Positions 22,302 to 33,291 are shown, counted from the stretch's first letter. The stretch is 64,000 nucleotides of DNA from JAXMCI01 sp046349435 (GCA_046349435.1 JAXMCI010000034.1:1-64000), one strand, 5' to 3'. Numbers and translations: made by a program. Notes: generated from the sequence alone by a model not told the origin.

Positions 22302-24647
22302 ATGAGCGTCGACAGGCTGGCGGCGGACGAGGTCGGGCTGCCCCGCTTCGCCGCGGGCGAGGCCGCCCCGTGCGAGGTGTTCGCGCTCGGCAGCCATGCG
22401 CGCGCCCGCGAGGCGCTCGACTTCGGGCTGGCGGTGAGCGGGCTCGGCTTCAACGTCTTCGTCATCGGCGACGACCGCTCCGGGCGGATGACCGCGACCC
22501 TCGCCCATCTCGAATCCGCCGTGGCGGGGCGGCCGCCGGCGAGCGACTGGATCTATCTCAACAACTTCCGCCGGCCGCACCGGCCGACCGCGCATCGCCT
22601 GCCGGCCGGCGCCGGCCGGCGCTTCCGCGAGCGGCTGGCCGCCGTGGTCGCGCAGCTGCGCGGCGCGCTGTCCGCCGCCTTCCCGTCGGACGCCTACCAG
22701 GCGGCGGTGGCGGCGCGGCACCGCGCCGCGCAGCAGGGGGTGGCGAGCGAGCTGGACGCCCTCGGCGCCGAGGCGCGGGCGAGCGGCCTCGAGCTGCGGC
22801 GCGACGAGGGCGGCCGGCTCGAGCTGGTGCCGCTGCCCCCGGCCGAGGGCGCGGCCGGGCCGGACGCGGGCCCGCGGCGCGACCCGGCCGCCATCCTCGG
22901 CCGCTTCCCGCTGCACCGTGCGACGGCCCAGGCGCAGCTCGCCGAGCGCATCGCCGCTCTCGACCGCGTCATCGCCATCGAGGTGGCGAGCCCGCTGCTC
23001 GAGGGGCTGCTCGCCGAGTTCTCCGGCTTCGGCGGCCTCGCCCGCTGGCTGACCGAGCTGCGCGTCGACATCCTCGAGGCGCCGGGGCGGTTCCGCCCGC
23101 CGCCCGAGGGCGAGGCCGGCGCGCTGCAGGATCCGGAGAGCCGCTATGCGGTGAACCTGCTGGTCGATCACGGCGAGTCGCGGCGGCCCCCGGTGCTGCT
23201 GGAGAGCAGCCCGAGCTATGAGAATCTGTTCGGCCGCATCACCTACCGCCAGCTCCGCGGCTCGCTGGAGACCGACTTCACCCTGATCCGGCCGGGCGCG
23301 CTGCATCTCGCCAATGGCGGCATCCTGGTGCTGCGCGCCGAGGCGCTCGCCGCCGACCCGCCGCTCTGGTCGTTCCTCAAGGCGGCGCTGCGCGACCAGG
23401 AGATCCGCATCGAGGAGCGGCGCCGCGCCGAGGGGCCGGCGATCGACGGCGCGCCGCAGCCCGATCCGATCCCGCTCGACCTCAAGGTCGTCCTGGTCGG
23501 CGCGCCGGTCTGGTACGCCCGCTTCTTCGAGGGCGATCCGGACTTCGCCACCTACTTCAAGATCAAGGCGGAGATCGACCCCGACATGCCGGCGAGCCCG
23601 GCCAACCGCGCGATCCTGGCCGGGCTGATCGAGCGCGTCGCGGCCGAGCGCGGCCTGGCCGGGATCGAGCCCGCCGCCACCGCCCGCCTGCTCGGCGAGG
23701 CGGCGCGGCTGGCGCAGCGGCGCGACCGGCTGTCGGCCCGCTACGAGGTGATCCAGGACCTCGTCGCCGAGGCCGCCACCGTGGCCCGGCTGGCGCGCCA
23801 GCCCCGCCTCACCGAGGCGGCGCTGATCGCGGCGCTCGCCGCCTGGCGCCGCCGCCGCGCCGCCGCCGAGGAGCATGCGGTGCGCGACATCGCCGAGGGC
23901 ACGGTGATGATCGACACCGCCGGCGCCGCGGTCGGCCAGGTCAACGGCCTGACCGTGCTGGAGGCCGGCGACTGGCGCTTCGGGGCGCCGGTGCGCATCA
24001 CGGCGCGCGGCTCGGTCGGGCGGCGCGGCATCGTCAACATCGAGCGCGACGTGGCGCTGGGCGGGCCGGTGCAGCAGAAGGGCGCGATGGTCTTCCAGGG
24101 CTTCCTCGCCCGCCGCTTCGCCCGCGACCGGCCGCTCTCCTTCACCTGCTCGATCACCTTCGAGCAGACCTACGGCGCGGTCGAGGGCGACAGCGCCTCG
24201 CTGGCCGAGCTGGTGGCCGTGCTCTCCGACCTCGCCGAGCTGCCGGTCCGCCAGGACCTCGCGGTGACCGGCTCGGTCAACCAGATGGGCCGGGTCCAGG
24301 CGATCGGCGGCGCGACCTGGAAGGTCGAGGGCTTCCATCGCGTCTGCGCGGCGCGGCCGGGCGGCCTCGGCGGCCGCCAGGGCGTCGTCCTGCCGGCCGC
24401 CAACCGGGTCAACCTGGTGCTGGCGGACGAGGTCGCCGCCGCGGTCGCCGCGGGCCGCTTCCATCTCTGGCCGGTCGAGACCGTCGAGGAGGCGCTCGGC
24501 CTGCTGCTCGGCGTCGAGGCCGGCGTGGCGGACGGCGCCGGCCGCTATCCCGCGGACAGCGTCTATGGCCGGGTCGCAGCCCGGCTCGATGGCTTCGACC
24601 GCCTGCTGGCGCGACGGCACGAGGACGATGTTCCGGCCCGGGACTAG
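22302..24647 (+). CDS. LonB-like ATP-dependent protease (COG1067 family), copy 1
   Basis: 781 residues, ATG 22302 after GGAGAGGCG. The C-terminal Lon peptidase domain is intact. The Ser-Lys dyad is S631 in 'AVEGDSASLAELVAVLSDL' and K674 in 'WKVEGFHRVCAA', 43 residues apart as in Lon. 'VGQVNGLTVLEAGDWRFG' marks its start. The N-terminal ATPase part has 'NVFVIGDDRSGRMTATLAHL' (P-loop at 56-64, with Arg where Lys is usual), as seen in this family, and 'NLLVDHGESRRPPVLLESSP'. It degrades damaged or regulatory proteins in the cytoplasm. GroEL follows directly, so this is a protein-quality-control pair. A second copy is at 56148-58613. Confidence 0.88.
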   Translation: MSVDRLAADEVGLPRFAAGEAAPCEVFALGSHARAREALDFGLAVSGLGFNVFVIGDDRSGRMTATLAHLESAVAGRPPASDWIYLNNFRRPHRPTAHRLPAGAGRRFRERLAAVVAQLRGALSAAFPSDAYQAAVAARHRAAQQGVASELDALGAEARASGLELRRDEGGRLELVPLPPAEGAAGPDAGPRRDPAAILGRFPLHRATAQAQLAERIAALDRVIAIEVASPLLEGLLAEFSGFGGLARWLTELRVDILEAPGRFRPPPEGEAGALQDPESRYAVNLLVDHGESRRPPVLLESSPSYENLFGRITYRQLRGSLETDFTLIRPGALHLANGGILVLRAEALAADPPLWSFLKAALRDQEIRIEERRRAEGPAIDGAPQPDPIPLDLKVVLVGAPVWYARFFEGDPDFATYFKIKAEIDPDMPASPANRAILAGLIERVAAERGLAGIEPAATARLLGEAARLAQRRDRLSARYEVIQDLVAEAATVARLARQPRLTEAALIAALAAWRRRRAAAEEHAVRDIAEGTVMIDTAGAAVGQVNGLTVLEAGDWRFGAPVRITARGSVGRRGIVNIERDVALGGPVQQKGAMVFQGFLARRFARDRPLSFTCSITFEQTYGAVEGDSASLAELVAVLSDLAELPVRQDLAVTGSVNQMGRVQAIGGATWKVEGFHRVCAARPGGLGGRQGVVLPAANRVNLVLADEVAAAVAAGRFHLWPVETVEEALGLLLGVEAGVADGAGRYPADSVYGRVAARLDGFDRLLARRHEDDVPARD

Positions 24648-24795
24648 CTTCGCCCGGCCTGGCTTGGCCGGGTCGCCGCGGTGCGCTGCCGGGCGCACGC
24701 GATTGTTGGGTCGACCCTAACCGGTGTAGGTTCCTCACGGACCTTTCCGGGCTGATCGTCTGACGAATGCTCGAGGCCGAGCTGAGGGAGGCGCG

Positions 24796-26391
<1,596 letters not shown>

Positions 26392-26416
26392 CCGCTCCCC
26401 GGCTGGACGACCGCCC

Positions 26417-27547
26417 GTGAAAGCACCGTTCGAGTTCGGCCTTCGCTTCTTCCTGCGGGTGCTTCTTCCCGGTGCCGTGCTCGCCATCGCGCTGTTTCCC
26501 GGGCTGGCCCGGCTGCTCGATGCGGTGTCGGTCTCGACGGATCCCCTGCTGGTGCTGGGCATCGCCGCCATCCTGTCGGGGTGGCTGGTCTCGGTCCTCG
26601 ACATGCCGATCTACATGCTCTACGAGGGCCGCAGATACTGGCCGCGATTGCTCTCCGACCTCGGCCGGAAGCGGCAGGACAGGCGCCTGCAGGACCTGAA
26701 GAGGCGCGCCTTCGAATCGGCCGATCGCGAGGAGCGGCGCGAGGCCGGCACCGAGCTGCGGCAGTCCTTCCCGTTCGACGACCACGGCAATTTCAGGGCG
26801 GCCTACCCGACCCGGCTCGGCAACCTGGTCACCGCCTTCGAGTCGTACACGGACCGCGTCTACGGGTTCAGCTCGGTCTTCGCCTGGTACCGGATCTGGC
26901 TGAGCGTCGACAAGGACATCAGGGAGGAGATCGACGGGCAGCAGGCGCTCGCCGACAGCGCCGTCTATGTCTCCTTCGCCCTGGTCGTGGCCTCGGCGCT
27001 GGCCGTGATCTACGCGCTGGCAAGGCTGGCGGGCGTCGCGCTGCAGCCGGCCGCCGCCTGGTGGGTGTTTCTCGCCGCCGCCGCCGCGGCGCTCGCGCTG
27101 AGCTACGGCGCCTACCGCTCGGCCATGCAGGTCCTGGGCGTGTTCGGGCGCCTCTACATGGCGATGTTCGACGTCTTCGCGCCGAAGGTCGGGTTTCCGG
27201 AGATCGAGGACGACGTCGAGCGCATCCTGCAGGGCCGCAAGATCGCCGCCGACCGCCGCAAGACGAAGAATGCGATGATCGTCGACTACATGCTGAGCAG
27301 CAGGGTGACCTCGCCGCTGACCGGCAGGCGCGTCTGGGTGGGCGCGTGGAACGAGGCGCTGGAGAAGGCGCAGCGCACCGGCTCGGCCGCAAGGTTCGGC
27401 ATCCTTCGGGGGGATTGCGCGATCTGGTGCGCCGGCACGGCGGACGCGCCGCATCCGACCTTCGAGGTTCCCCTGGAGAACGGCGCTCCCGGGGTCTGCC
27501 CGTCCTGCCGGCGCCGCTTCCGCCTGCAGGTGGAGGCCGACGCCTAG
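26417..27547 (+). CDS. Hypothetical inner-membrane protein with C-terminal four-Cys (zinc-ribbon-like) end
   Basis: 376 residues from GTG 26417, 25 bp after groEL. Two membrane segments near the start (about 14-34 and 42-64) and two in the middle (about 182-206 and 213-238) enclose charged cytoplasmic parts. The C-terminus has C334-x3-C338 and C361-x2-C364 ('GVCPSCRRRFRL'), spaced like a zinc ribbon. The coding frame is solid over its full length, but I recognise no family. Its position suggests cotranscription with groEL and perhaps LonB; a role in membrane stress is only a guess. Confidence 0.7.
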   Translation: MKAPFEFGLRFFLRVLLPGAVLAIALFPGLARLLDAVSVSTDPLLVLGIAAILSGWLVSVLDMPIYMLYEGRRYWPRLLSDLGRKRQDRRLQDLKRRAFESADREERREAGTELRQSFPFDDHGNFRAAYPTRLGNLVTAFESYTDRVYGFSSVFAWYRIWLSVDKDIREEIDGQQALADSAVYVSFALVVASALAVIYALARLAGVALQPAAAWWVFLAAAAAALALSYGAYRSAMQVLGVFGRLYMAMFDVFAPKVGFPEIEDDVERILQGRKIAADRRKTKNAMIVDYMLSSRVTSPLTGRRVWVGAWNEALEKAQRTGSAARFGILRGDCAIWCAGTADAPHPTFEVPLENGAPGVCPSCRRRFRLQVEADA

Positions 27548-27576
27548 GCCGGGGCGGGGTCGGCCCCCGCGCCGCT

Positions 27577-28335
27577 CTACTCGTCGCGGTGCGGCAGCGC
27601 GACGTTGAGCATCAGCATCTCCTGGCCGCGGAACAGGCCGGCGAGCGTGTCGTGGCTCGCCGCCTTGAGCTCGGCGAACTTGCCGAGGAACGGCTCGCTG
27701 CCGAGATAGGCGAGCGCGTCGTCGTTGGAGTCGAACCAGAGCTCCAGGTTCCAGTCGTAGCAGCCCTGGCCCTCGCCCGGCAGCCGGCCGATATAGCCGG
27801 TGTGGATCACCCGGTCGACGCTGGTGCCGAAGACGTGCTCGCGCACCAGCTCGTGGCGGCCGAGGTCGGCGAAGCGCGCGGCGTACCAGTCCTTGAGGCC
27901 GGCCTTGGCGCGCGCCATGCCGAAGGCGATGAACTTGGTGTTGGTGCCGTCGGCGCGCGCCCGGTAGCCGCGCTGGAAGGTGCTGAACTGCGCCGGCTGC
28001 GCCACGGGAAACTGGGTGTGCTCGGTCAGCGCGATGCCGGGCAGCGTGCCGGGCGCCAGCCCCATGTTGGCCAGCCCGTCGCCGAGCAGGGCGTGGCCGG
28101 TCGGGTGGTTCCAGCAGGCCTCCATGTCGTCCCAGCTGGCCCAGTATTCCTGGGCGATGCGGAAGAACTCGCCATGCGCCACGGCGGGCTGGCGGGCGAC
28201 CCGGCGGTTGATCGAGTAGCGGACGATCTTGTGCGCCACCTTGGCGTACTCGGTGTGCTTGCCGAGGTACCAGGCGTCGAACTTCTCGGCGGTGAGGTGG
28301 GCCGGCAGGGTGATCACCCAGTTGAAGCTGATCAT
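27577..28335 (-). CDS. EthD-like two-module protein (dimeric alpha/beta-barrel fold)
   Basis: 252 residues, ATG 28335 preceded by AGGGGAGG. Two halves have the same shape: 'FNWVITLPAHLTAEKFDAWY', with 'YSINRRVARQPAVAHGEFFR', and 'NTKFIAFGMARAKAGLKDWY', with 'VIHTGYIGRLPGEGQGCYDW'. Each looks like a ferredoxin-like EthD/NIPSNAP-type module. Proteins of this fold act as small dehydratases, monooxygenases or isomerases, or support ring-ether cleavage. It is divergent from a sugar ABC importer and shares its operator-bearing promoter, so it probably acts on the imported compound. The exact reaction is not known. Confidence 0.65.
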   Translation of the reverse strand: MISFNWVITLPAHLTAEKFDAWYLGKHTEYAKVAHKIVRYSINRRVARQPAVAHGEFFRIAQEYWASWDDMEACWNHPTGHALLGDGLANMGLAPGTLPGIALTEHTQFPVAQPAQFSTFQRGYRARADGTNTKFIAFGMARAKAGLKDWYAARFADLGRHELVREHVFGTSVDRVIHTGYIGRLPGEGQGCYDWNLELWFDSNDDALAYLGSEPFLGKFAELKAASHDTLAGLFRGQEMLMLNVALPHRDE

Positions 28336-28361
28336 CGCGCGGCGGCCTCCCCTTGCCGAAA

Positions 28362-28385
28362 GATCAAAGAGCAAGATCCTTGCTA
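28362..28385. promoter_or_regulatory. Candidate operator (24-bp dyad), divergent promoter site 1
   Basis: GATCAAA followed by a 10-base spacer (GAGCAAGATC) and a weak right arm CTTGCTA. The first 15 bases with the preceding AA match the site at 54350-54373 in all but one position. It lies just upstream of the EthD-like gene start. The left arm is perfect and the right arm is poor (4 of 7). Confidence 0.5.
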
Positions 28386-28462
28386 TTAGGGTCGCCGGCT
28401 GTCAAGGCGGTCGGAGTCCCGGACGGCCGCTTGACAGCGGCCGGCCGCCTGCCCTAGAAAAA

Positions 28463-28486
28463 GATCAATTTTCCTTGCCTTTTCTC
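28463..28486. promoter_or_regulatory. Candidate operator (24-bp dyad), divergent promoter site 2
   Basis: GATCAAT-N10-TTTTCTC, the same 7-10-7 geometry as the dyads at 48359 and 54350, with six of seven matches in each arm. It lies 43 bp before the start of the sugar-binding-protein gene, where it could overlap the promoter. Confidence 0.55.
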
Positions 28487-28528
28487 GGCAGGGCCGACGT
28501 TGCGCGTCACAGACAGGGAGAGTGTGAG

Positions 28529-29620
28529 ATGACCGCCTCGAAACGAATTGCCGCGGCGCTCGCCGCGACCGCGCTGGTCGCCGGGGTGCATTTCAGCAGC
28601 GGCCGCGCCGCCGACCCGATCGAGGGCAACGGCCGCGATCTCGTGATGTTCACCATGACCGGCTCCAACGTCTACGGCGCCAACCAGATCAGGGGCGCCG
28701 AGGAGGAGGCCAAGAAGCTCGGCTACAAGCTGACCGTCTTCCAGCACAACTTCTCGCAGCCGGAGCAGGACCAGCAGGTGCAGCAGTACATCGCCAGCGG
28801 CGCCAAGCCGGCGGCGATCATCTTCTGGCCGTGGGTCGCCGACGCGGCGGTCAACGACGTGCGGCAGCTCTCCAAGCTGGCGCCGGTGATCCAGCTGACG
28901 CAGGAGCCGAACGAGAAGTCCTGGCCCTACGTGAAGGCCTATTCCGGCGCCAACCAGATCCTGATCGGCGAGACGCTGGGCCACATGCTGATCCAGGCCC
29001 GCGACGCCGCCAAGGCGGCCGGCATGAAGTTCCACAGCGACGGCGGCAACCTGCTGGTCTTCCAGCATCCGCAGGGCGAGAAGACCGGCACCGAGCGCAT
29101 GAAGGGCTTCATGGCGGTGACCAAGGACGCGCCCTTCAACATCATCCACGTCGAGTACGGCGCCAACAGCCCGGAGACCGGCTACGAGATCGGCAGCCAG
29201 GTGATCCCGAAGTACAAGGGCCAGTTCGACTTCCTCTTCGTCTCCAACCAGCAGGCGGCCAACGGCATCATCCGCGCGCTGAAGGAGAACGGCATCACCC
29301 CCGGCAAGGACGTCTGGATCGTCTCGGGCGACTGCTCGGGCAGCCTCGACGCGGTGAAGAACGGCGAGACCTTCGGCACCGGCATCCAGCCGGCGGCGGT
29401 CGAGGGCGCGCTCGCGGTGCGCACCGCGGCCAAGTACGTCGCCAACGGCAAGATCGAGGGCGACGTCATCCAGCTGCAGGTGACGCCGGAGGCTCCGCCG
29501 GTCGACAACACCCCGCCCGCCAAGTACAACTACATGCCGCACGCGCCGGCGATCGGTGCCGACGGCGTGGCGAAGACCAAGATCTGGGGCTACACCGCGG
29601 ATCAGATCTGCGCGGGGTAG
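28529..29620 (+). CDS. Sugar-type (CUT2) ABC importer substrate-binding protein
   Basis: Periplasmic binding protein, 363 residues from ATG 28529 with GGAG nine bases upstream. A Sec signal occupies residues 1-28 (cleavage near SSGRA/AD). The mature part is a ribose/galactose-type periplasmic-binding-protein I fold: 'GANQIRGAEEEAKKLGYKLT', 'QQYIASGAKPAAIIFWPW', 'IGETLGHMLIQA' and 'DFLFVSNQQAANGIIRALKE'. It is followed by a strong hairpin and then the ATPase and two permeases, completing an importer. The ligand is unknown; binding proteins of this class also take polyols and other small polar compounds. Confidence 0.92.
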   Translation: MTASKRIAAALAATALVAGVHFSSGRAADPIEGNGRDLVMFTMTGSNVYGANQIRGAEEEAKKLGYKLTVFQHNFSQPEQDQQVQQYIASGAKPAAIIFWPWVADAAVNDVRQLSKLAPVIQLTQEPNEKSWPYVKAYSGANQILIGETLGHMLIQARDAAKAAGMKFHSDGGNLLVFQHPQGEKTGTERMKGFMAVTKDAPFNIIHVEYGANSPETGYEIGSQVIPKYKGQFDFLFVSNQQAANGIIRALKENGITPGKDVWIVSGDCSGSLDAVKNGETFGTGIQPAAVEGALAVRTAAKYVANGKIEGDVIQLQVTPEAPPVDNTPPAKYNYMPHAPAIGADGVAKTKIWGYTADQICAG

Positions 29621-29660
29621 CGACGGCCGAATGACGGCAGGCGCAGAGGCCACCGACAGG

Positions 29661-29687
29661 AAGGCGCGGCCATCCGGCCGCGCCTTT
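29661..29687 (+). terminator. GC-rich hairpin between binding-protein and ATPase genes
   Basis: An 11-bp perfect stem (AAGGCGCGGCC and GGCCGCGCCTT, loop ATCC) followed by TTT. It ends three bases before the GTG of the ATPase gene. It fits a partial terminator or 3' stabiliser that keeps the binding-protein mRNA abundant relative to the membrane and ATPase genes. Confidence 0.65.
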
Positions 29688-29689
29688 CC

Positions 29690-31165
29690 GTGCGCCGGCT
29701 CTCCAAGCGCTACGGCAGCGTGCAGGCGCTCTCCGAGGCGGATTTCGAGCTCCGCCCCGGCGAGGTGATGGCGCTGCTCGGCGAGAACGGCGCCGGCAAG
29801 AGCACGCTGGTCAAGGTCCTCTCCGGGCTGGTCGAGCCCGACTCGGGCAGCATCGAGGTCGAGGGCCGGCCGACGGAGCTCTATCCCAGCGCCCGCTCGC
29901 AGGCGGCGGGCGTGGCGGTGGTGCACCAGGAATACAGCTCCGTCCCGAGCATGACCGTCGCCGAGAACCTCGTGCTCGGCCAGGTCGGCGTGCCCGCGCT
30001 GTGGCTGCCCGGGCGGCTGGCGGCCCGCGCCCGCGGCCTGCTCGCCGCGGTCGGGCTGGAGCATGTCGACCCGCGCAGCCGGGTCGAGCAGCTCAGCGTC
30101 GCCGAGATGCAGCTGCTGGAGATCGCCCGGCTGCTGGTGCGCGACGCCCGCGTCCTGATCTTCGACGAGCCGACCGCCGCGCTCGCCGACCGCGAGATCG
30201 AGCGGGTGCTGGCGGTCATCAAGCGGCTGGCGGCGGAGGGCCGCAGCATCATCTACGTCACCCACCGGCTGCCCGAGGTGTTCCGCATCGCCGACCGGGT
30301 GACCGTGTTCCGCAACGGCCGCAGCCTGCCGGCGCGGCCGACGGCCGAGCTCGACGTCGACGCCGTCATCACCATGATGCTGGGGCGCGAGCTGGAGACC
30401 ATGTTCCCGCCGCACGGCACGCTCTCCGGCGAGCCCTTCCTGCGGGTCGAGGGGCTGGTGGCGCCCGGGCTGGCCGAGCCGGTCGGCTTCGACCTGCGCC
30501 CGGGCGAGATCGTCGGATTGACCGGCCAGCTCGGCAGCGGCGCCAGCGCCATCGTCGAGGCGCTTGCCGGCATGGCGCCGCCGACCGCCGGCCGGGTGAC
30601 GCTGGACGGGCGCGCCCTGGCGCTGACCAGCCGCGCCGCGGCGCTGCGCTGCGGCATCGCCTACTGCTCGGCCGACCGCAAGCGCGACGGCATCTTCGCC
30701 GAGCGGCCGATCCGCGAGAACCTGTCCTCGCCCTGGGTCCGGACGGTGTCGCCGGGCGGCTGGATCTCGCCGCGCCGCGAGACCGAGCGGGCCGGCAGCA
30801 TCGCCGGCCGCTTCGCCATCGACGTGGCGCGGCTCGGCTCGGCGGTCGGCACGCTCTCCGGCGGCAACCAGCAGAAGGTGGCGGTCGGCAAGTGGCTGGG
30901 CGCGGAGCCCCGCATCATGCTGCTCGACGAGCCGACGCGCGGCGTCGACATCGGCGCCCGGGCGGAGATCTACCAGCGGCTGCGCGACCTCTGCGCCGCC
31001 GGGCTCGGCATCGTCGTGGCGAGCTCCGACACCGCCGAGATCCTCGGCCTCTGCGACACCATCGCCACCTTCTATCGCGGCCGCCTCACGGCGCTGAGGC
31101 CGCGGGCCGCGTGGACGGAGGACGCGCTGGTGCGCGAGGTGATGCACCAGGCGGACGCGGCGTGA
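29690..31165 (+). CDS. Sugar ABC importer ATPase, duplicated (RbsA/MglA-like)
   Basis: 491 residues from GTG 29690, the first usable start after an upstream hairpin. Two ABC modules are fused. Module 1 has Walker A GENGAGKST (31-39), the CUT2-type signature 'LSVAEMQLLEIARLL' and Walker B 'VLIFDEPTAAL'. Module 2 has a degenerate P-loop ('GLTGQLGSGASAIVEAL', no Lys), which is normal for this family, with 'TLSGGNQQKVAVGKWLG' and 'IMLLDEPTRGVDIGA'. It energises the importer with the two permeases whose genes overlap downstream by four bases each. Confidence 0.94.
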   Translation: MRRLSKRYGSVQALSEADFELRPGEVMALLGENGAGKSTLVKVLSGLVEPDSGSIEVEGRPTELYPSARSQAAGVAVVHQEYSSVPSMTVAENLVLGQVGVPALWLPGRLAARARGLLAAVGLEHVDPRSRVEQLSVAEMQLLEIARLLVRDARVLIFDEPTAALADREIERVLAVIKRLAAEGRSIIYVTHRLPEVFRIADRVTVFRNGRSLPARPTAELDVDAVITMMLGRELETMFPPHGTLSGEPFLRVEGLVAPGLAEPVGFDLRPGEIVGLTGQLGSGASAIVEALAGMAPPTAGRVTLDGRALALTSRAAALRCGIAYCSADRKRDGIFAERPIRENLSSPWVRTVSPGGWISPRRETERAGSIAGRFAIDVARLGSAVGTLSGGNQQKVAVGKWLGAEPRIMLLDEPTRGVDIGARAEIYQRLRDLCAAGLGIVVASSDTAEILGLCDTIATFYRGRLTALRPRAAWTEDALVREVMHQADAA

Positions 31166-32151
31166 GCGAGCCGGCCCGCAGCGCCGCCGGGCGGCTCGCG
31201 CCGGCCCAGGCCCGGGCGTGGCCGGACTGGCTGCCCTTCGCGCTGATCGTCGCGGCCGCCGCGGTGGCGATCGTCGTCGGCATGGCGGTGACGCCCAACT
31301 TCCTCACCGTCGACAATGCCCGCGCCATCCTGCGCAACGCCGCGATCACCGGCATCGTCGCCGTCGGCATGACGCCGATGACCTTGTCGGGCAACTTCGT
31401 CTCGCTCGGCCTGGCGCAGTCAGCGATGCTGGCGATGGTCGCCTTCTGCGCCCTGCTCGGCGACGGCTGGGGCCAGCTGCCGGCGATGCTGGCGGTCACC
31501 GCCGGCCTCGTCGCGGTCGGCGTGCTGCAGGGGGTCGTGGTGGCGGCCGGCCTCAACCCGGTGATCACCACGCTCGCCGCCGGCGCCATCGTCTTCGGCG
31601 TCGTCTCGGAGGTCACCGCCGGCGGCATCGTGCGCGCCGGCCGGCCGATCCCCTGGGGCGGCGGCGATCTCGCCGGCGTGCCGATCGAGGTCATCGTCTT
31701 CTTCCTCTTCGCCGTCCTGGTCACCCTGCTGACGAACCGCACGGTGCTGGGGCGCGAGACCATCCTGGTCGGCGCCAACCGGGCGACGGCGGAGATCAGC
31801 GGCATCTCCTTCGCGCGGGTCACCATCCTGGCCTTCGCCATCCTCTCGGTCGGGCTCGCCATCGCCGGCATCCTGAGCGGCGCCGCCTTCGGCCAGGCCA
31901 CCGCCAAGTCCTTCCCGACGCTGACCATCAACGTCATCGCCGCCGTGCTGGTCGGCGGCACCGCCATCCAGGGCGGCCAGGGCTCGCCGCTGCGCTCGGC
32001 GGCCGGCGCGGTGCTGATCTCGGTGATCGCCAACATGATGGTGCTGAACGACTTCAGCACCGGCGGCCGGCTCGCCGTGCAGGGCGGCATCGTGGTCGTG
32101 GTGGTCGTGCTGCTCGAGCTGCTGCGCCGGCGCGGCGCGGTGCGCCGATGA
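31162..32151 (+). CDS. Sugar ABC importer permease (RbsC-like) 1
   Basis: 329 residues from GTG 31162, overlapping the ATPase stop (GTGA). About eight to ten hydrophobic segments. CUT2 permease hallmarks are 'MTLSGNFVSLGLAQSAMLA' and 'GVLQGVVVAAGLNPVITTLA', with 'ISGISFARVTILAFAILSVG' and 'AAVLVGGTAIQGGQGSPLRS' as the conserved cytoplasmic and membrane motifs. It forms the channel with the next gene product. Two different permease genes instead of one imply a heterodimeric channel. Confidence 0.93.
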   Translation: MSEPARSAAGRLAPAQARAWPDWLPFALIVAAAAVAIVVGMAVTPNFLTVDNARAILRNAAITGIVAVGMTPMTLSGNFVSLGLAQSAMLAMVAFCALLGDGWGQLPAMLAVTAGLVAVGVLQGVVVAAGLNPVITTLAAGAIVFGVVSEVTAGGIVRAGRPIPWGGGDLAGVPIEVIVFFLFAVLVTLLTNRTVLGRETILVGANRATAEISGISFARVTILAFAILSVGLAIAGILSGAAFGQATAKSFPTLTINVIAAVLVGGTAIQGGQGSPLRSAAGAVLISVIANMMVLNDFSTGGRLAVQGGIVVVVVVLLELLRRRGAVRR

Positions 32152-33143
32152 TCGCCGCGCTCGCCCGCCGTCTGCGGCCCTACGCCCTGCCGCTCGGCGT
32201 GCTGGTGGCGACCTGGATCGTCATGGCGGCGATCACGCCGACCTTCCGCGGCACCGGCAGCGTCTTCCCGGTGCTCGAGGGCTTCCCGCTGGTCGGGCTG
32301 GCGGCGCTGGGCCTGGCGGTGACGCTGATCGCCGGCGAGTTCGACCTCTCGGTCGGCTCGATGGCGGCGCTCGCCGCGGTGATCGCGGTGATGGCCTCGT
32401 CCTTCGGGCTGATCCCGTGCATCGCCATTGCCACAGTGGCCGGCACCCTGCTGGGCGGGCTCCAGGGCCTGCTGATCGCCCGGCTGCGCATGAGCTCGCT
32501 GGTCTTCACCATCGGCACCCTGATCCTGCTGCGCGGGCTCACCTACATGCTCTCCGGCAACGCGCCGATCATGATCGACGAGATCGAGATCACCGACCCG
32601 CTGCTCGAGCGCTACGGGGTGTTCTCGATCAGCAGCATCGTCGCGCTGATCGTCTTCGCGCTGGCCGGGCTGTTCCTGACCTACACCCGCTGGGGACGCG
32701 AGATCTTCGCCATCGGCGGCGCCCGCAACGAGGCGATCGCCGCCGGCGTGCCGCGGGTCCGGCCGCTGGTCATCAGCTTCGCCTTCTCGGCCGCCTGCGC
32801 CAGCCTGGCGGGCGCGCTCGCCGCCTCGCGCGGCGGCAGCGCCGCGCCGCAGAACTACGAGGACCTGCTGCTCTCCGGCTGCGCCGCCGCGCTGCTCGGC
32901 GGCATCAGCCTCTATGGCGGGCGCGGCTCGGTCTTCAACGTCGTGCTCGGCGTCGCCGTGCTCTCGGTGGTCGGCGCCGGGCTCGCCGCCCGCGGCAGCT
33001 CGGCCTCGCTGGTGCAGCTGGTCACCGGCGCGCTGCTGCTCACCATCATCGCCATCGAGTTCGCGGCCGGGCGGCTGCGGCTCGGCGGCGCCGCGTCCGG
33101 CCGGGCCGGCCGCGGGCGCAAGCCGGCCGGCGCCGGCGGCTAG
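32148..33143 (+). CDS. Sugar ABC importer permease (RbsC-like) 2
   Basis: 331 residues from ATG 32148, overlapping the previous stop (ATGA). CUT2 permease motifs are stronger than in the partner: 'VTLIAGEFDLSVGSMAALAA', 'LLIARLRMSSLVFTIGTL', 'ARNEAIAAGVPRVRPLVISF' and 'LLGGISLYGGRGSVFNVVLG'. About ten membrane segments and a basic C-terminal tail (SGRAGRGRKPAG). It completes the importer; a dispersed palindrome follows within 35 bp and may end the transcript. Confidence 0.93.
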   Translation: MIAALARRLRPYALPLGVLVATWIVMAAITPTFRGTGSVFPVLEGFPLVGLAALGLAVTLIAGEFDLSVGSMAALAAVIAVMASSFGLIPCIAIATVAGTLLGGLQGLLIARLRMSSLVFTIGTLILLRGLTYMLSGNAPIMIDEIEITDPLLERYGVFSISSIVALIVFALAGLFLTYTRWGREIFAIGGARNEAIAAGVPRVRPLVISFAFSAACASLAGALAASRGGSAAPQNYEDLLLSGCAAALLGGISLYGGRGSVFNVVLGVAVLSVVGAGLAARGSSASLVQLVTGALLLTIIAIEFAAGRLRLGGAASGRAGRGRKPAGAGG

Positions 33144-33175
33144 CGGTCTCCGGTGAAGTCGAACCTTCCCCTTCC

Positions 33176-33291
33176 TGTCATCGCCGGGCTTGACCCGGCG
33201 ATCCATGCCGCGAGCTCGGCGATCGCGACCGCTCACGATGGGCGGGTCCGCGAGGCGGCCCTGGATCGCCGGGTCAAGCCCGGCGATGACA
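33176..33291. repeat. Dispersed palindromic repeat, family 2 (long inverted repeat)
   Basis: TGTCATCGCCGGGCTTGACC at 33176-33195, continuing to about 33207, is repeated in inverse orientation at 33262-33291, with a small stem (GCCGGGCTTGACCCGGC) inside each arm. It resembles small mobile palindromes common between genes in alphaproteobacteria and sits between the ABC importer and the SDR gene. Confidence 0.75.

Noticed and set aside
24648..24795. CIRCE or RpoH element before groEL
   Set aside because: No TTAGCACTC-N9-GAGTGCTAA-type repeat and no convincing RpoH -35/-10 pair could be found by eye.
28454..31147. Long minus-strand frame opposite the sugar ABC genes
   Set aside because: Composition is typical of an antisense shadow, and the plus strand encodes clear binding-protein and ATPase motifs.
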